Source: Diphasiastrum complanatum (taxonomy: Eukaryota; Streptophyta; Lycopodiopsida; Lycopodiales; Lycopodiaceae). Taken from it: a stretch of 64,000 bases of DNA. The stretch lies in contig CM055100.1 in assembly GCA_029204225.1 (NCBI GenBank), positions 7,824,713-7,888,712 of the forward strand. Reading direction: 5' to 3'. A program made the position numbers and the translations under genes. Positions 23,441-36,000 of this stretch are shown here, in pieces (position 1 is the stretch's first letter; the number at the start of each line of letters is the position of its first letter). Under the pieces are notes generated by a model. The model did no database searches. It was not told the origin of the DNA and was given only the letters and a program-made list of their open reading frames with translations.

Positions 23441-24586
23441 GTAAGTGATCGCTGCGTTATTTGTTTGCTTTCTGTTCAATAAGGGACGTCCATGTATGAG
23501 GATCAACGTGGGAGGGAGACATAGATGTACTTATAAACTTACTTTGAAAAGCCTCATGATTTCAATTCTTGTGGCAAGTTTGAGAAAGCATTTCTTGATG
23601 ATGTACGTGAAAACAATCTGAAAAAACGGAATTCCTGTAAAGTGTTGAATTTGGTAGGGGTTGATGCCCTTTCACCTGCAAAGCTGTACCTATTTTCTGA
23701 CCTCATTTTCCCGATCCCGTTGAACATGCATTTGAGGATGAAAACCCAAGATGGAATACTTTAGTATACCTCTATCTAGAAGATGTTAATCAACATTTAG
23801 TTTTTCTGAATGCTTTGTGAAAGCTTATTTGAAAAGTATGTGCTCAAGCTTGAGTTTCAATATCACAAAACAAAGTCATTCATATTGTGCGTGTGAATTT
23901 CTCATGGCATTCCAAGAGGTACCTCGGATTTTAGTCATGGAGGGTATGTGGGGGTCTGAAGTCCTTCTAGTGGCTCTGCCGCCATGCCAGGATCGTTGCC
24001 TTGCCCAACGTGACAAGGCTAGTGCCATACACATGGGGTGCATAGGCTTGACGTGGGGTACGGGGCCCTTTCATGAGTTGCTCCTACTCAGCTCTAAGCT
24101 TATGCCAGACCACCCTTTGTGCAAACCAAGTTTTGTCTACCCGGTTAGACCAAACCTTTCATTTGTATCATATATACCTTCTAAAGATCCCATGGAGGAA
24201 TGTGCCCATGACATCCATTTGATGGATGATATACCTCTTTGTTCTTAACAAGTGCAAATATTGAGTTATTGAAGGTGTCAAAGAATCACGGGCTAAAACA
24301 ACGATATAAATGACTCCATAATCATACCAAGCATGACAATGCCATCACAAAAGGAAAGATTTAAACAAAGTGTCTATTTTCTTCACCATCCATTATTATG
24401 TATTGGGAAATGGTCTTTTTATAACCCTTTGCACCTAGTTAGACAAGTAAAATTATGGCAAGGCTATTAGGCCAAGCCATAATTAAACGGTTGTTGAATC
24501 TTGTGTAAAGGTGACTAAAAAGTTCTTTCCCAAGCTTAAAGGATGGCGAGGTAGACTCCTTTTAATAGACAAATTTTTTTACCACC
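23441..24586. other. Intron-like sequence after extra exon 1
   Basis: The first 250 bp (to about 23690) are diverged but alignable to the start of intron 1 at 33402-33630, with shared words such as gtgaaa-caat, aattcct, tgttgaatt and ggggtt. Beyond that nothing is recognised. An open frame of 143 codons at 23817-24248 has no family resemblance and is left unassigned. Confidence 0.55.
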
Positions 24587-24591
24587 CTTAT

Positions 24592-25636
24592 CATTGGAAT
24601 CCTCATAGATTTTGACTTGCTAATTCCGATGTATAGAATCCGAATAGAGAGACAGATGCGCTCTGACTCTTATCCGATGTTGTGATTGGTCAGTGAGCAA
24701 TGAGCTCCCTGTGATCTCGCTATTTGGGATATGTTGTTCTCTGACGGATTCCTGATATGCCTAGATAGAGTCGATCTCTTAACTGTAGCTACTCCTGCTA
24801 ATTAAGATCTATCCTCTTCCAAGGTGTAGACAGACACTACTGACCTACTACTGATTTAATTATGATGCGGAAAACAAATAATAGCTGATTTTGTAAGAAA
24901 CACTCGACAAGCATAACATATTCAAAGATTATACACAGTAGACAAGAGATAAGAAAAACATCTGTTCAATTACAGTGATTCATTTTTTAGCGCTGTTTGG
25001 CTTACCGCACAACGCGTTACTGCAAGAGAAACTTTGTCTCTTGTGAATAAAAGATGAGTGCCGCTTACTAGCGTACACTTCCATCTATCTCTCTATGTGT
25101 GTGTCCTTATTGGATTGATTAGCTCAACTCGTCTTGCTTACTAGCATACGGCTTTTCATCGTCACATTCATCATTCAATCACTCAACCTATCTAACCATC
25201 CTTCTCCCGTTTATCCTCCATATATAGAAGCAGAGGAAGGAAGTGGTCTTTAATTTGATCAATGATTACAAGAACTGCTTAAGCCACTGCCAGCGGCTTC
25301 CAGTATGATGTCTCCTTCATCCGTGGAGTCTGTTCGTCCTGCTGGTCCTTCGTTGATCTTGGGTAGTGAAGACGCGCCGATTTTGTAGCCGCCTTTGCAA
25401 CCATTGACGAGGCTGTTGAGCTTTGGTCTTCGCTTGTGAACCGTAAGTGTTGGCTTGTGGTTTCCTTCGGTCGTCTTTGTTTGTTATCCGGACGTTGCGG
25501 TTTGTGGTTCGTCGCGGTCTACAGTTTGTCGGCCTTCGTTATCTTCGTCGTTTGTATGTGTTGCGGTAGTGATGGTTTGCGGTCTGTGGTTCATAAGCTA
25601 GCAATGCTTTGTGGGTAGAAACTCCAAGTTTCTTCA
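24592..25636 (-). repeat. Copia-C 3' LTR
   Basis: This LTR is 1045 bp. The first bases read CATTGGAATC rather than TGTTGGAATC, so the terminal TG is mutated. Its partner at 27133 is intact. Confidence 0.88.
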
Positions 25637-25769
25637 GCTCCCTCTCAAAGCATGGTAGTTTTATGATTCCTAAACTCGCACGTTGTTTCTCAAACATCGC
25701 CTTGTCAAGAGGCTTGGTAAAAATATCAGCCACCATCTCCTTTGTTGGAACAAACTCGGTCTTGAGCAT
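25539..25769 (-). pseudogene. Copia-C RNase H C-terminal remnant
   Basis: The fragment reads KTEFVPTKEMVADIFTKPLD and KQRASLGI, the conserved end of Copia RNase H. It overlaps the LTR at its 3' end. It is joined directly to protease sequence near 25840, marking the internal deletion. Confidence 0.85.
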
Positions 25770-25839
25770 GTCTTTCTCAACTAGATCCCTTATTAGATGA
25801 TACTGGACATCATCAAGTCTTCTGTCTCTGTCGTTGGTG

Positions 25840-26963
25840 CTCAGTCATAGTGCGCCAGTTCCATTCACTTGATGTTGTGATCCATCTCCTAGTATGATGT
25901 ATCTGGATAAATCTGTTTTTCGAAAGTCAGCTATCATGTGTCTTGTTGTCACGAAATGTGACATAGCTCCCGAATCAAGAACAACTTCTTGAATGTCGGC
26001 TTGTGACGTAGCTCACATATCTGTGCATAGATAAGCAGATGGATGGTTGTTTGCTCTCTCCTCAACCATCTTTGAGAACTCTGGTTCCTCTACATACAAC
26101 GAGCTGTTGGAGGGCTCCTTCCTACTTAGGGTCTTCTTGCTTTTTGGGTTCTGATGGCAGTCTACTGCTGCATGGCCCCTCTTGTGACAGTGTACGCATT
26201 GAATGTTTGGATTTAACCAACATGTGTCAATGGTGTGTCCGTCGTGTCTGCATCTAACACAGAATTTCTTGTCACCAGCTTGCGGTTTGTGTTGAGTAGG
26301 TGCCTTTGATCTTCTTTCTTTGTTGCCTTCTTTTTGCTGACTACGATCTGGTCTTCGAGATGACTCCCTCTTCGGATGAGGCTTCTTCTTGCGTTGATCT
26401 TTACCGCTATATAGAGCTTGGTTAGATTCATGTCTGTCATTGTAGTGCTCTCTTGCTTCTACTTCTTCCTTGACCTCGCTTATTGCTTTTTCAAGAATCA
26501 TTGCAGGATCCTTTGCCAGTAGAGTGCGCGTTGTTTGGAATGATCTTGGTAGCGCGCGCAATAGGTATGTCAGCTGCTTCTCCTATGAGACTGTGTGCTC
26601 CGCACTGGCATTATGCAAAGAAAGGAATAGGTTCTTCATGTTTCTGATGAATGTTGTGAGGTCTTTGTCGTTCCAGCATAGGTACGTGAGCTGATCTTCC
26701 AAATGCATGATTTGGTTGAGTGATTTGGTCTCACATCTTGACTTCAACGCGTCCCATATTTCTCGTGCATTTGATATTGATGAGAGATCGAGAGTAATGC
26801 TATCTTCGATGGAGGAGGATATGACAATTACTACTTTATCATTCTTCTCCTTCCATTCACAAAGCTCCTTTCCAGCATTGGCTGGCATCTCTTTGGTCCC
26901 GTCCACCCAGGGCCATAGTGCTTCTCCTCTTAGGATAAGCGATGTCTTCACTTTCCAAACCAA
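25840..26963 (-). pseudogene. Copia-C gag and protease start (nearly open)
   Basis: One frame runs from 26963 to about 25850 with only a few stops (about 26580, 26010 and one near 25845). It holds UBN2-type gag (residue text KSLNQIMHLEDQLTYLCWND, RALPRSFQTTRTLLAKD) and a basic linker. Two CCHC knuckles follow, CVRCRHDGHTIDTC and CVHCHKRGHAAVDC, and then a protease active site VVLDSGAMSHFV with the catalytic Asp intact. Two knuckles, rather than the usual single one, are notable. The frame ends shortly after NGTGAL, where the deletion to RNase H occurs. Confidence 0.85.
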
Positions 26964-27132
26964 GTAGTTTGACCCATATGTCTGAAGAATGGTGTATATC
27001 TTTGATTGAATGCTGCTTATCGACGACGTTGTAATTATAATGTTTCAGCTTGCTTAAGGCTCTTTGGTTGTTATCAATCTGGTCTTAGAACCTTATGGGC
27101 TCTGACTTGTCATACTTGAGCTCTGATACCAT

Positions 27133-27182
27133 TGTTGGAATCTTCGCAGATTTTGACTCGCTAATTCCGATGTATGGAATCC

Positions 27183-27216
<34 letters not shown>

Positions 27217-28220
27217 GCTCTGACTCTTATCCGATGTTGTCATTAGTCAGTGAGCAATGAGCTCCTTGTGATCTCGCTATTTGGGATATGTTGTTCTTTG
27301 ACAAATTCCTTATATGCCTAGATAGAGTCGAACTCTTAACTGTAGCTACTGCTGCTAATTAAGATCTATCTTCTTCCAAGGTGTAGACAGACACTACTGA
27401 CCTACTACTGATTTAATTATGATGAGCCTTTATGCGGAAAACAAATAATAGCTGATTTTGTAAGAAACACTCGACAAGCATAACATATTCAAAGATTATA
27501 CACAGTAGACAAGAGATAAGAAAAACATCAAGTACAATGATTCTTTTTTTAGCATTGTTTGGCATACCGCACAGCTCGTTACCGCTAGAGAAACTCTGTC
27601 GCTTGCGAATAAAAGATGAGTGTCGCTTACTAACGTACACTTCTATCTATCTCTCTATGTGTGTGTCCTTATTGGACTGATCAACTCAACTCGTCTTGCT
27701 TACTAGCAGACGGATTTTCATCCTCACATTCATCATTCAATCACTCAACCTATCTAACCATCTTCCTCCCATTTATCCTCCATATATAGAAGCAGAAAAA
27801 CGAAGTGGTCTTTAATTTGATCAATGATTACAAGAACTGCTTAAGCCACTGCCAGCGGCTTCCAGTATGTTGTCTCCTTCATCGGTGGAGTTCGTTCGTC
27901 CTGCTGGTACTTCGTTGATCTTGGGTAGTGAAGACGTGCCGATTTCGTAGCCGCCTTTGCAGCCGTAGACGAGGTTGTTGAGCTTCGGTCTTCACTTGTG
28001 AACTGTAAGTGTTGACTTGCGGTTTCCTTCGGTTGCTTTTGTTTGTTGTCCGGACGTTGTGGTTTGTGGTTCGTTGCGGTCTGCAGTTAGTCTCGGTCTG
28101 CAGTTTGTCGGCCTTTGTTATCTTCGTCGTTTGTATGTGTTGCGGTGCGGTTGCGGTGGTTTGCTGTTCGTGGTTCATAAGCTAGCAATGCTTTGTGGGT
28201 AGAAACTCCAAGTTTCTTCA
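27133..28220 (-). repeat. Copia-C 5' LTR
   Basis: This LTR is 1088 bp, starting TGTTGGAATC and ending TTTCTTCA. It carries a GA run at 27185-27213 where the partner LTR has only GAGAGACAG, which accounts for part of the length difference. Confidence 0.9.
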
Positions 28221-28225
28221 CTTAT

Positions 28226-31200
28226 GCATCTTTACGGGTCATAATCTCTCTTCTCAACTTTCTATATGACCCTTTTATGAGCACGATCTTCCTTATGAAT
28301 TTTTCTTTTATGAATTTTAGATTTTATAAATTTGGAAAAAAAAAGGGTAAGGTCACTATCAAATTTAATAATATGCAAAAAACAATAAAAGGTGAGGTCA
28401 CTTTCAAAGAGATTATAAGATTATGAGACAACTTTGTATTCATGGACTTTGACTCATAATCTCTTGAGGAAGGGCAACCTTTGCAAGATTTAATCATCTT
28501 TTCAAGGTATCTTTTGAACTTATCCTTTACATCATATTACAAATTTGTTTCCAAAATACTTTTTTAAAGTTTGTGTCAGGAAAACAAAATTATCTTATAG
28601 AGATTTGACCCAACCTAACAATATACGGATTGAACTAGGAACAAAGATGGTTCCATAATGATCCCCATTCAATTGACTTAAAACTAACTGGAGTATTTCT
28701 GAATGGATATCCAACAATCTCTCTCTCTCTCTCTACAATAACTACCTTGTTTAAATGATGCTACTCTGAAACAATCTAAGACGTCTTCTCATCACAGTTT
28801 TCAAGATGTTTCCTTGCCCTCCATGATTCCCTCACCTCTCCTTATTTATTTATTTTTAGTTCCTTAATACATTCTTTCTCTTTTTTCTGTTGGTAGTAAC
28901 TTAGTCTCAACTTCGTCAATGGTGTTCTATCCATCAAAGGTGATCCAATAATGATTGTTGGCACTCTGATTTCCTAGCAAGATTGTTGCACTGATGTCTC
29001 AAAGGGCCCTCGATTTGAGCGCTTTTCCCAAGATTCTCTTAAGTCTACAAATTCCATCCAACAAAAGTTTATCAAAAATGCCAACATCGTAAGATAACCA
29101 GCCTCACCAGTCACCACATTGTACAAAAGAATTTCAACCGAACCAAAAGGTAACTAGAAATCCATTCATAAGGTGACAAGGCAAAACCAAGCTGTAAGTG
29201 GGCCTAGAGATGGTTGGCTTGATCCTTGAGCGACAGGTCAACAAAAGGTTGTTGCAAGGGTCCTTCCACTTGGACCTATTGCAAAGGCAAAACAGAAATG
29301 GTAATCATTTTCAATGAGCATGTTAACTACTGTCAAAGGAGAGGTTACATTTAATATAGATTGAATAATCTTTGGAGCCACCACCATATGGTCATAGTGT
29401 CTGTAAGGGGAGTTCAGACCTGGCATTGGATTCTTGGGATTGGTTGAGCTGCCAAGTTTCCTCTTGTTGGGCTCAAATATAGTGTTGCCTATAATCGCAC
29501 ATAGTGTTGCCTATAATCCTCAAACATAGTGTTGCCTATAATCGCACGCTTTTTTGGATTCAGATTTTTTGGAGCTTCAAAGCCTAGTATTTCTATCCAA
29601 CTTCGAGCAATAAGTTTTAGGAGTTGTCTAGGCATTGACTCAAGGGCCAAAGCTAGCTCTTGACTTATGATATCTAAGTGGCTGGCCACAGGTTGGAGGC
29701 TTGATCTTATTCCTCTATAGTTGCTATGGGACGTTGGGAGAGTCATCCATCTGAGTCTTTCACAATATTTTTGTTGCATTGGAATCAGCTTACAATATCG
29801 TCCCCTCCTTTGAGAAAGTTGATGTCCTCATCAGGGGCCAACTATACACACAGGCTCCATTCACTAGCTGTATTATCATGAAGCACATTAAATTTGATGG
29901 CTCAGGCTTTTTTCACTGACCTTAGAAACATAATATATCAAATGTGTGCATTACTTGAAGCAGTGAAAAATGTGGAAAAGTGTACTTACACAAAACATGT
30001 AAGGGTGCAAGTTGTTTATGGACTTATTTGGGCAGGAGTTCCATTCACTGGGTTCTTTATTGACCTGTAAGAAAAAAGTGATATCTAGGAGCTCCTTAAG
30101 CTCTAGATGGGTCATTCATGCACAAAGTGAGCTACTTCCACTTTGGTTGAGCTCGAGATTCAATACTTCTATCAAATTTTGTCCCTTTTGATGTCAAATT
30201 TGTACGTAGTTCAGCATCTAAATCTGTGTAACCATTCCCTTGGCCTGCTTTTTAGGAAATTTCTTGTATCTTTTCTTAGCTGTTGGGTAGCAATAGTCTC
30301 ATAGATCTTTGAACTATCCACTAGTTGTTGCTCTAGTCATTGTCTTGGTTCCATATAATATGTTCTCACTATATTTGTTTCAATCATTCCCCTCATTTGA
30401 AGAGATGCAAGAGGTTTGTCAAAATTGTCGACTTAGGTTTTATCATAATAACTCTTCCAATGGGTCACTCGACACTACTCTAGTGATGCAAGGCTTCTTG
30501 CAATCAAATAAGACTGCTAGATTGATCCCCTTTGCTAAGAAGGCAACCACGTGGTCATTGAGCCAACTCAGATCCAGTATGGTATCAAAAGCATTTATTT
30601 TCAGGAATGTAAATGTTAGTCAATACTTCCAAGGTCCCAGTGAAAGCAAGTTAGTCACCAATCTACAAGTGAGTCATTGTCCCTTTTGTCATCTACATAT
30701 TGATGGCTGCTACACTCTCTTCACATTGTGTGCCTAGTTCGTTTGCCAAACTTTGTGAAAACTAATTTAGATCCACAAGGGTGTGACCTCACCAACATTG
30801 ATTCTTTCAAGTATAGCAACTTTGAAACTATTGCTAGAATCACCATCAAACTTGTCTATGAGTTGCCAAAGCCCCTATGTTTTGTAGGGATACTAGCTCT
30901 GGCTCCATAAGGTCTTCTCCTAGTTCCACATCCTCGTCATTCTCATAGCCCCCTTGATTGGATGCTTCTCTTTCCATGATGTGAATACCTCTATAGCATC
31001 CATGATTTGCTTGATCAAAGGTTTTGGGCACGAGTGAATCAATTGATGGCAATTGAAGCAGCGAACAAAATTATCCATAGTTGGTGAGTTGCTATCATGC
31101 ATTGTTGATGGGCCAATGTGGCTTCTTCCCCTTGGAAATGTTGTTCTGTTCCTCCATTGGTGCCTTGGTTGCCAAATCCTTGTCTACTAGCCAGACATTT

Positions 31201-31770
31201 GTCTACCTTGTTAGCGGCTTGATTTGAATTTGTTGGGAGCTAATTCACCTTCACAAAGCATTCTATAGTCGTTGCATCGAATTCTCATTCAACTATACAA
31301 GGTTCATCTAAAAAAACAAACCAATAATCCAAAATTTGTGATATTGGTCACATACACTAAGTTTTTTGCAATGTGTGGGACATACAAAACCTCCTTTAGT
31401 ATGACTAAGTTTTATCTTCCTCAAGAAAAGAGGCCCTTTTTCACCTCGACCCGTAATTTAATTATGATTATGAGGGGTTGGGGCCGTCATGGATTTATCG
31501 TTATGGTTGGAGGCCTAAAACTCAAAATGGTGGATTTGTATGGGTCTAACATTGACTCATAGGAGAAGTATATGAGGTGGCCCAGTTAGGCTACTGATGT
31601 GTCCAATGAGGTGTCACAATGCACTACTAGTGGTGCATGGGCCTTGGAGGGCATAAGTATGCCCATTGGGCTCTCACTAGTGTATGCTTGATTTTTGGTG
31701 ATAGTATTTGGTTGGGTTGGTTTATCCACCATCTGATTTCCTATTGTTTTCTTGTTGCAGCTTTCTTAGA
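28226..31770. other. No gene supported; decayed repeat DNA
   Basis: Short open frames on both strands (29238-29779 minus, 30309-30737 plus, 31272-31562 plus) lack recognisable motifs. A CCHC-like stretch CFNCHQLIHSCPKP on the minus strand at about 31070-31030 hints at an old gag. CT runs lie at 28718-28735. Confidence 0.4.
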
Positions 31771-31779
31771 CTTGAAAGT

Positions 31780-32470
31780 GGTATCAAAGCCAGTTCGTGT
31801 ATGGACTACCCGCCGATTATCGAAATGAGTGCAAGAGTAATGTCCTCAATACTTTGGAAGACACTATCCGGGTGGCAAATGTCTATGATAGCACAATGGT
31901 CGCTTCACGTAAGAGTATGCACGGTCAAAATGGCCTTGAAACCTAAAACTAATAAGCCAAAGAATAAGAGTTTTTTTTTTGATGAACTGGAAGGAGTTTC
32001 TCACCAGAACAAGAAGAACAAGAAGCCGGTAATAAAAGACAAGGCGCGGAAGTTGGCAATTAAAGAGAACCTCTGTTTTTTATGCAATGTGCGAAATGGT
32101 GCCCCAAGAAGAAGAACAAGTCATCGAGTCTCGTGACGATGGAGTTACCCATAGGTAAACTTCAAGTTGATTTATTAGAAAAGTGTGCTTGTGCTTGTAA
32201 TTTCAGTACGTTATCTTCAAGTCTAATCAGCTGTTTCGAGTTAAAGGCAAAATTTTAGGGATAGACATTGACGTACTACTAGATTCAAGAAGCACTCACA
32301 ATTTTATAAATTCTCAGCTTGTGGAGAAGCTTTGGCTTGCCACCATGCCCATTGATTACCGAAATGTGGGCCACTTAGCCTCGGGGTTGGTGGACAGGGA
32401 GATATGGGATGTCAAAGTCCCTGATTTGGAGCTTTAGTGACTCGACTTTCACGTCATGAATCTTGATTGC
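31780..32470 (+). pseudogene. Gypsy-2 remnant: PBS, gag knuckle and protease
   Basis: A Met-type PBS TGGTATCAAAGCCAG lies at about 31780. Downstream, in changing frames, come a basic stretch with CFLCNVRKWCPKKK (a variant zinc knuckle) near 32075 and an aspartic protease core GIDIDVLLDSRSTHNFINSQ at about 32260-32320. The usual motif is LLDSGSTHNFI, so Gly is replaced by Arg at the active-site loop. The sequence ends without RT. The type (Ty3/Gypsy, probably chromovirus-like) is inferred from the protease motif. Confidence 0.65.
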
Positions 32471-32853
32471 ACTGAGTTATCCTAGTCTTAGCAAGGCCAT
32501 GGTGGTGAGCCTGATAAGGCAAGCCACAAGGGCCTCATCGGGAGAACGAACTTGTGTGACCCATTTCGTAGGTTAGTGCCAACTAATTTTTCCAATCATG
32601 AGGGAGCATTAACTTTCATGAATAAAAAACTCTTAGATGCATAATGGACAATCCATTATGATGTCTTCTTTCTTTTTGTGGGGACCATATGTATTCCACA
32701 TTATAATTAGGTCATCAACTTTGGCACACCTTGGCCCCTCAGATGGCATATCCTTTATTCTTTGATTAAATCAGATCTAAACACATCCCTGTATATCGGA
32801 GCTGGAAATGGTCGTTTTATTCAAATGGGGTTCGCAGTACACTAGGGCTAACG

Positions 32854-32925
32854 TAGGGTTAGGGTTAGGCTTTCTGGTTAGGGCTTTCCGGGGTGAGGAG
32901 AGAAAGATAGCGATGTAGAGTAACT

Positions 32926-32977
<52 letters not shown>
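32854..32977 (+). promoter_or_regulatory. Host-gene promoter region: telo-box and GA repeat
   Basis: TAGGGTTAGGGTTAGG at 32854-32869 contains two overlapping telo-box words (reverse of AAACCCTAA), a motif known from plant housekeeping-gene promoters. A GA-rich tract at 32926-32977 follows, about 65 bp before the ATG. No clear TATA box is seen, which fits a broadly expressed gene. Function is inferred from position. Confidence 0.5.
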
Positions 32978-32979
<2 letters not shown>

Positions 32980-33042
32980 GGGGAGGGGAGCGAGAGAGCG
33001 CGCGAGACAGACGTAGAGAGCTTCCTGTTGTGTCGATCGTGA

Positions 33043-36000
33043 ATGGGGGGAGGAACGATGCTACGGTACGTGGCTAACCTGGCATCACTTGGAGCGGCCG
33101 CTCGAGGAGGAGCTACAGCAGCAGCAGCGGCAATCTGCTCCACATGCAGCAGGGGCGCACCCAACGGCCCTCTCCGTGCTGCTACTGCTACTTCAAGCGA
33201 TGTTGGAGCATCCCCCTCGCAGCCTTTGCTGCAGAGCGGTGGTCCTCAGAGGTGGTGTTACGACCAGGAAGATTGGGCTTTCGCGGGGGATGAATTAGAG
33301 CGCCCAGAGTACAGCATCCGTGACCATCTAGTATTTGGCAAGCCACCAACCCATGAGGAAGTTAAAGAGGCTACTTTAGAGCTTCAAAGTGCTCTCAGTT
33401 TGTAAGTGATCGCTAAATTCTTTGTTTGCTCTATTTCGAATATAGGAGATTCATATTTGATGGTCAATGCGGGAAGGTGCAACACAGATATAACTTTTTA
33501 CTTCTTGCGGAGAGTTTGAAAAATTAGCCAGCATTTTTTGAAAATGTATGTGAAAGCAATCGAAAAAACCCAATTCCTTATAGATGTTGAATTAGGCAGG
33601 GGTTAATGCTTATTCACAGTGCATCTGCCAGCATCGCATGAGGTGAACACCATTTAAGATTATCTCTTTGTTCACTACGGCCTCTCTTATGAAATTATGG
33701 TGAAGTTTATTGTGGTTTTTCTCTTGTGAGAACCCGTTCAAGGTGATAAGGAGAAATTCCCTGCATTGTGCCCAATTATTGCTAATTGCTTCACTTGTAG
33801 CTTCCCTCATTATCCTACTTAACATCTCTAGCGCACACTTGTTCAGAGCATATTCTGCTTTTGTGCTCGATACCACTGCAAAGATTCAATGGTTCTTGGT
33901 GGACCATCTTCCAAAAGAGAAAAGTAACTGGATGTGGATCTCCTTGTGTTCTATTCTCCATCCCAGTTGTAATGTGCTCCATATTCAGGTCCAGGATTTT
34001 AAAAGTTGGCCTAGAAGACCTACAACAAACACCAGGCCTGGTTGTGTATCAGCCATAGTCTACATTATGTTTCCTATTGTCTCCTATTCTTAGTCAAAAC
34101 AAGTAGTTCTGATTATTGTTATACATTATGAAATTTGGTAGCTCTATCCTAATATCCCATTTTAGGTTCTCTAGCTGAATATATTCTTTGGCTGCTTAAC
34201 TTGCTCCTCCCGTGTTCCACCTCAGTAGAGGATAGTGCCATTGATGCTTGCTTGCAACTTGCTTAGGTGACTGTTGCTGTTGCTCTCGTAGTCCAGTATA
34301 CATATTTGGAGGTTGAGTACATATCATTTGGCCCTCCAATCAGAATTGTTGAAACTTGTATCGCAAAATTGATAGTGACATTGATGCTTGCTTACAACTT
34401 GCTCAGATGATTGTTGCTTTTGTAACCAACTATACATATTTGGAGGTTGATTGTAGATCATTTATAATAAGATTATTTGGAACTTGTATTGCAAAGTGGA
34501 TCTACTCTATACACCACACAATAGAGCCCTTAGTCCCTTTAAACTACCTCAACACCCTTGTTCTTGCCATCCAATTATCCAATAGTGGATGTGTCAAAAA
34601 TCAACTCAGCATCTTGTCATTGCTATATCTAGATGGGTACAAATCATGGCTTATATTATAGCTTCTACCAAGCATTGTTGGTTTTATTCCTAGCTTTCAA
34701 TTATAGCAAAAACAAGTGCTAGTAGGGTTTAGGTTGCAATTACACCTTTGGACAATGTAGACTACCGTCTCTTGATTGTCAATTTGACAATCAATGTTTA
34801 GTGTTATAATTCATAACCTGAAAAGATTGAGATTTGAAGAGTTCTTCAAAATGTTCTAAAACGCAAATGAGGTACTTGATCATAGTCAGGCACCTAGTAT
34901 TTGAACTTTATAAGTCATAATTCAAGAATATTGAAATGTGAAGAGCTTTCCAAAGCCCTACTAGAAGGGAAGCTGCTCTAGGAAGCTTCTAGACCCTTCA
35001 CACATAATCAAACAAATTTGGTATGGCTTACTTTCCCTAGATGAGTGCTCTCTAGCTATGATAATTGCACCTTGATTTGACCTATGTAAAACAAATGCAT
35101 CCCCTCAAGATTGGCAAGCTTGGAGAAGATCTTGATCTTTATTAGGCTTTGTATAAAATATTTTTCTCCCTTGTACACTAGTAGGTACTACAACCTTTAA
35201 AGTGTTTGGAACTCAGAATGCAAAAAGAATGCTGGGAGATAGTTACTTTGCAAGAGTCTATTCTTCAATTTGAGCCTAAACTCAAGGATTACCTCAAGAG
35301 GGGTTAAAAAGCACACAAAGGCATTAATCGTTTAGTGACGGATAGCATAATCTCTCACGTTCGAGATACCAGATGACCACATGGGGCGTGAAAGATTTTC
35401 AGGTGCACGTTTGAGTTTGTTAATACAACAAGGGTCCTTTATTTGAAGAGTACACTTCACACCCTAAGAATGTATTCATGTCTTTACATATGAACCTACT
35501 TCATATGACTTCCCAATGTCTTGCATTTGAATTTCATATCCCTTAATGCATATGTTTGGCCTACATGACTGCAACATATCACTTGATAAATATGCTAAAT
35601 GTGGCTGGCCTCAAATATCCAAGATAATGACATATGGGGTAACAAATAAACATTAATTCTAACACTCCCATGTAATGTTTGCATTTCTACTAATAACAAT
35701 CACGCATGTACATCCTTCATAACGCTCTTGTAATGAAGATCATCAATTCTGGTGTATGATTCTTATCTGATCTCGATGTCCTCATTACTCATTGTAGACC
35801 TACTTCGTATGTTGTTCCTTTTCATATGAACCTAACTTCATATTCACAAAAAATCTCTTGACTTAAATGCTTTACATTTTGCAAAATGCTCAAAACTGTT
35901 CTCTTCTCCATGAGCTTGCTTCTCGTAGCTTCCGCTTCCTATGAGGGACTTTCTCACCTCAATACGGAGCATGTGACAAGCTAAGTCGATTGAGTAGGCA

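Larger units (their letters stand above)
24587..28225 (-). mobile_element. Copia-C, internally deleted Ty1/Copia element
   Basis: The LTRs are 24592-25636 and 27133-28220, with a perfect CTTAT duplication at 24587-24591 and 28221-28225. The PBS (minus-strand TGGTATCAGAGCTC) lies at about 27119-27131 and the purine tract TTTGAGAGGGAGC at about 25637-25655, so it reads right to left. The internal region is only about 1.5 kb: gag, two CCHC knuckles, the start of protease, then a jump to the last part of RNase H. Integrase and RT are deleted. Gag motifs are close to Copia-B, so the two are sister families. Confidence 0.92.

Noticed and set aside
23817-24248. 143-codon plus-strand ORF
   Set aside because: No motif, no splice or promoter context, and odd composition; treated as chance, though not excluded.
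30309-30737. 142-codon plus-strand ORF with a hydrophobic start
   Set aside because: No family resemblance and surrounded by decayed repeat DNA; insufficient support for a gene.
32854-32869. Interstitial telomere repeat
   Set aside because: Too short (about two and a half units) and placed in a promoter; a telo-box is the simpler reading.
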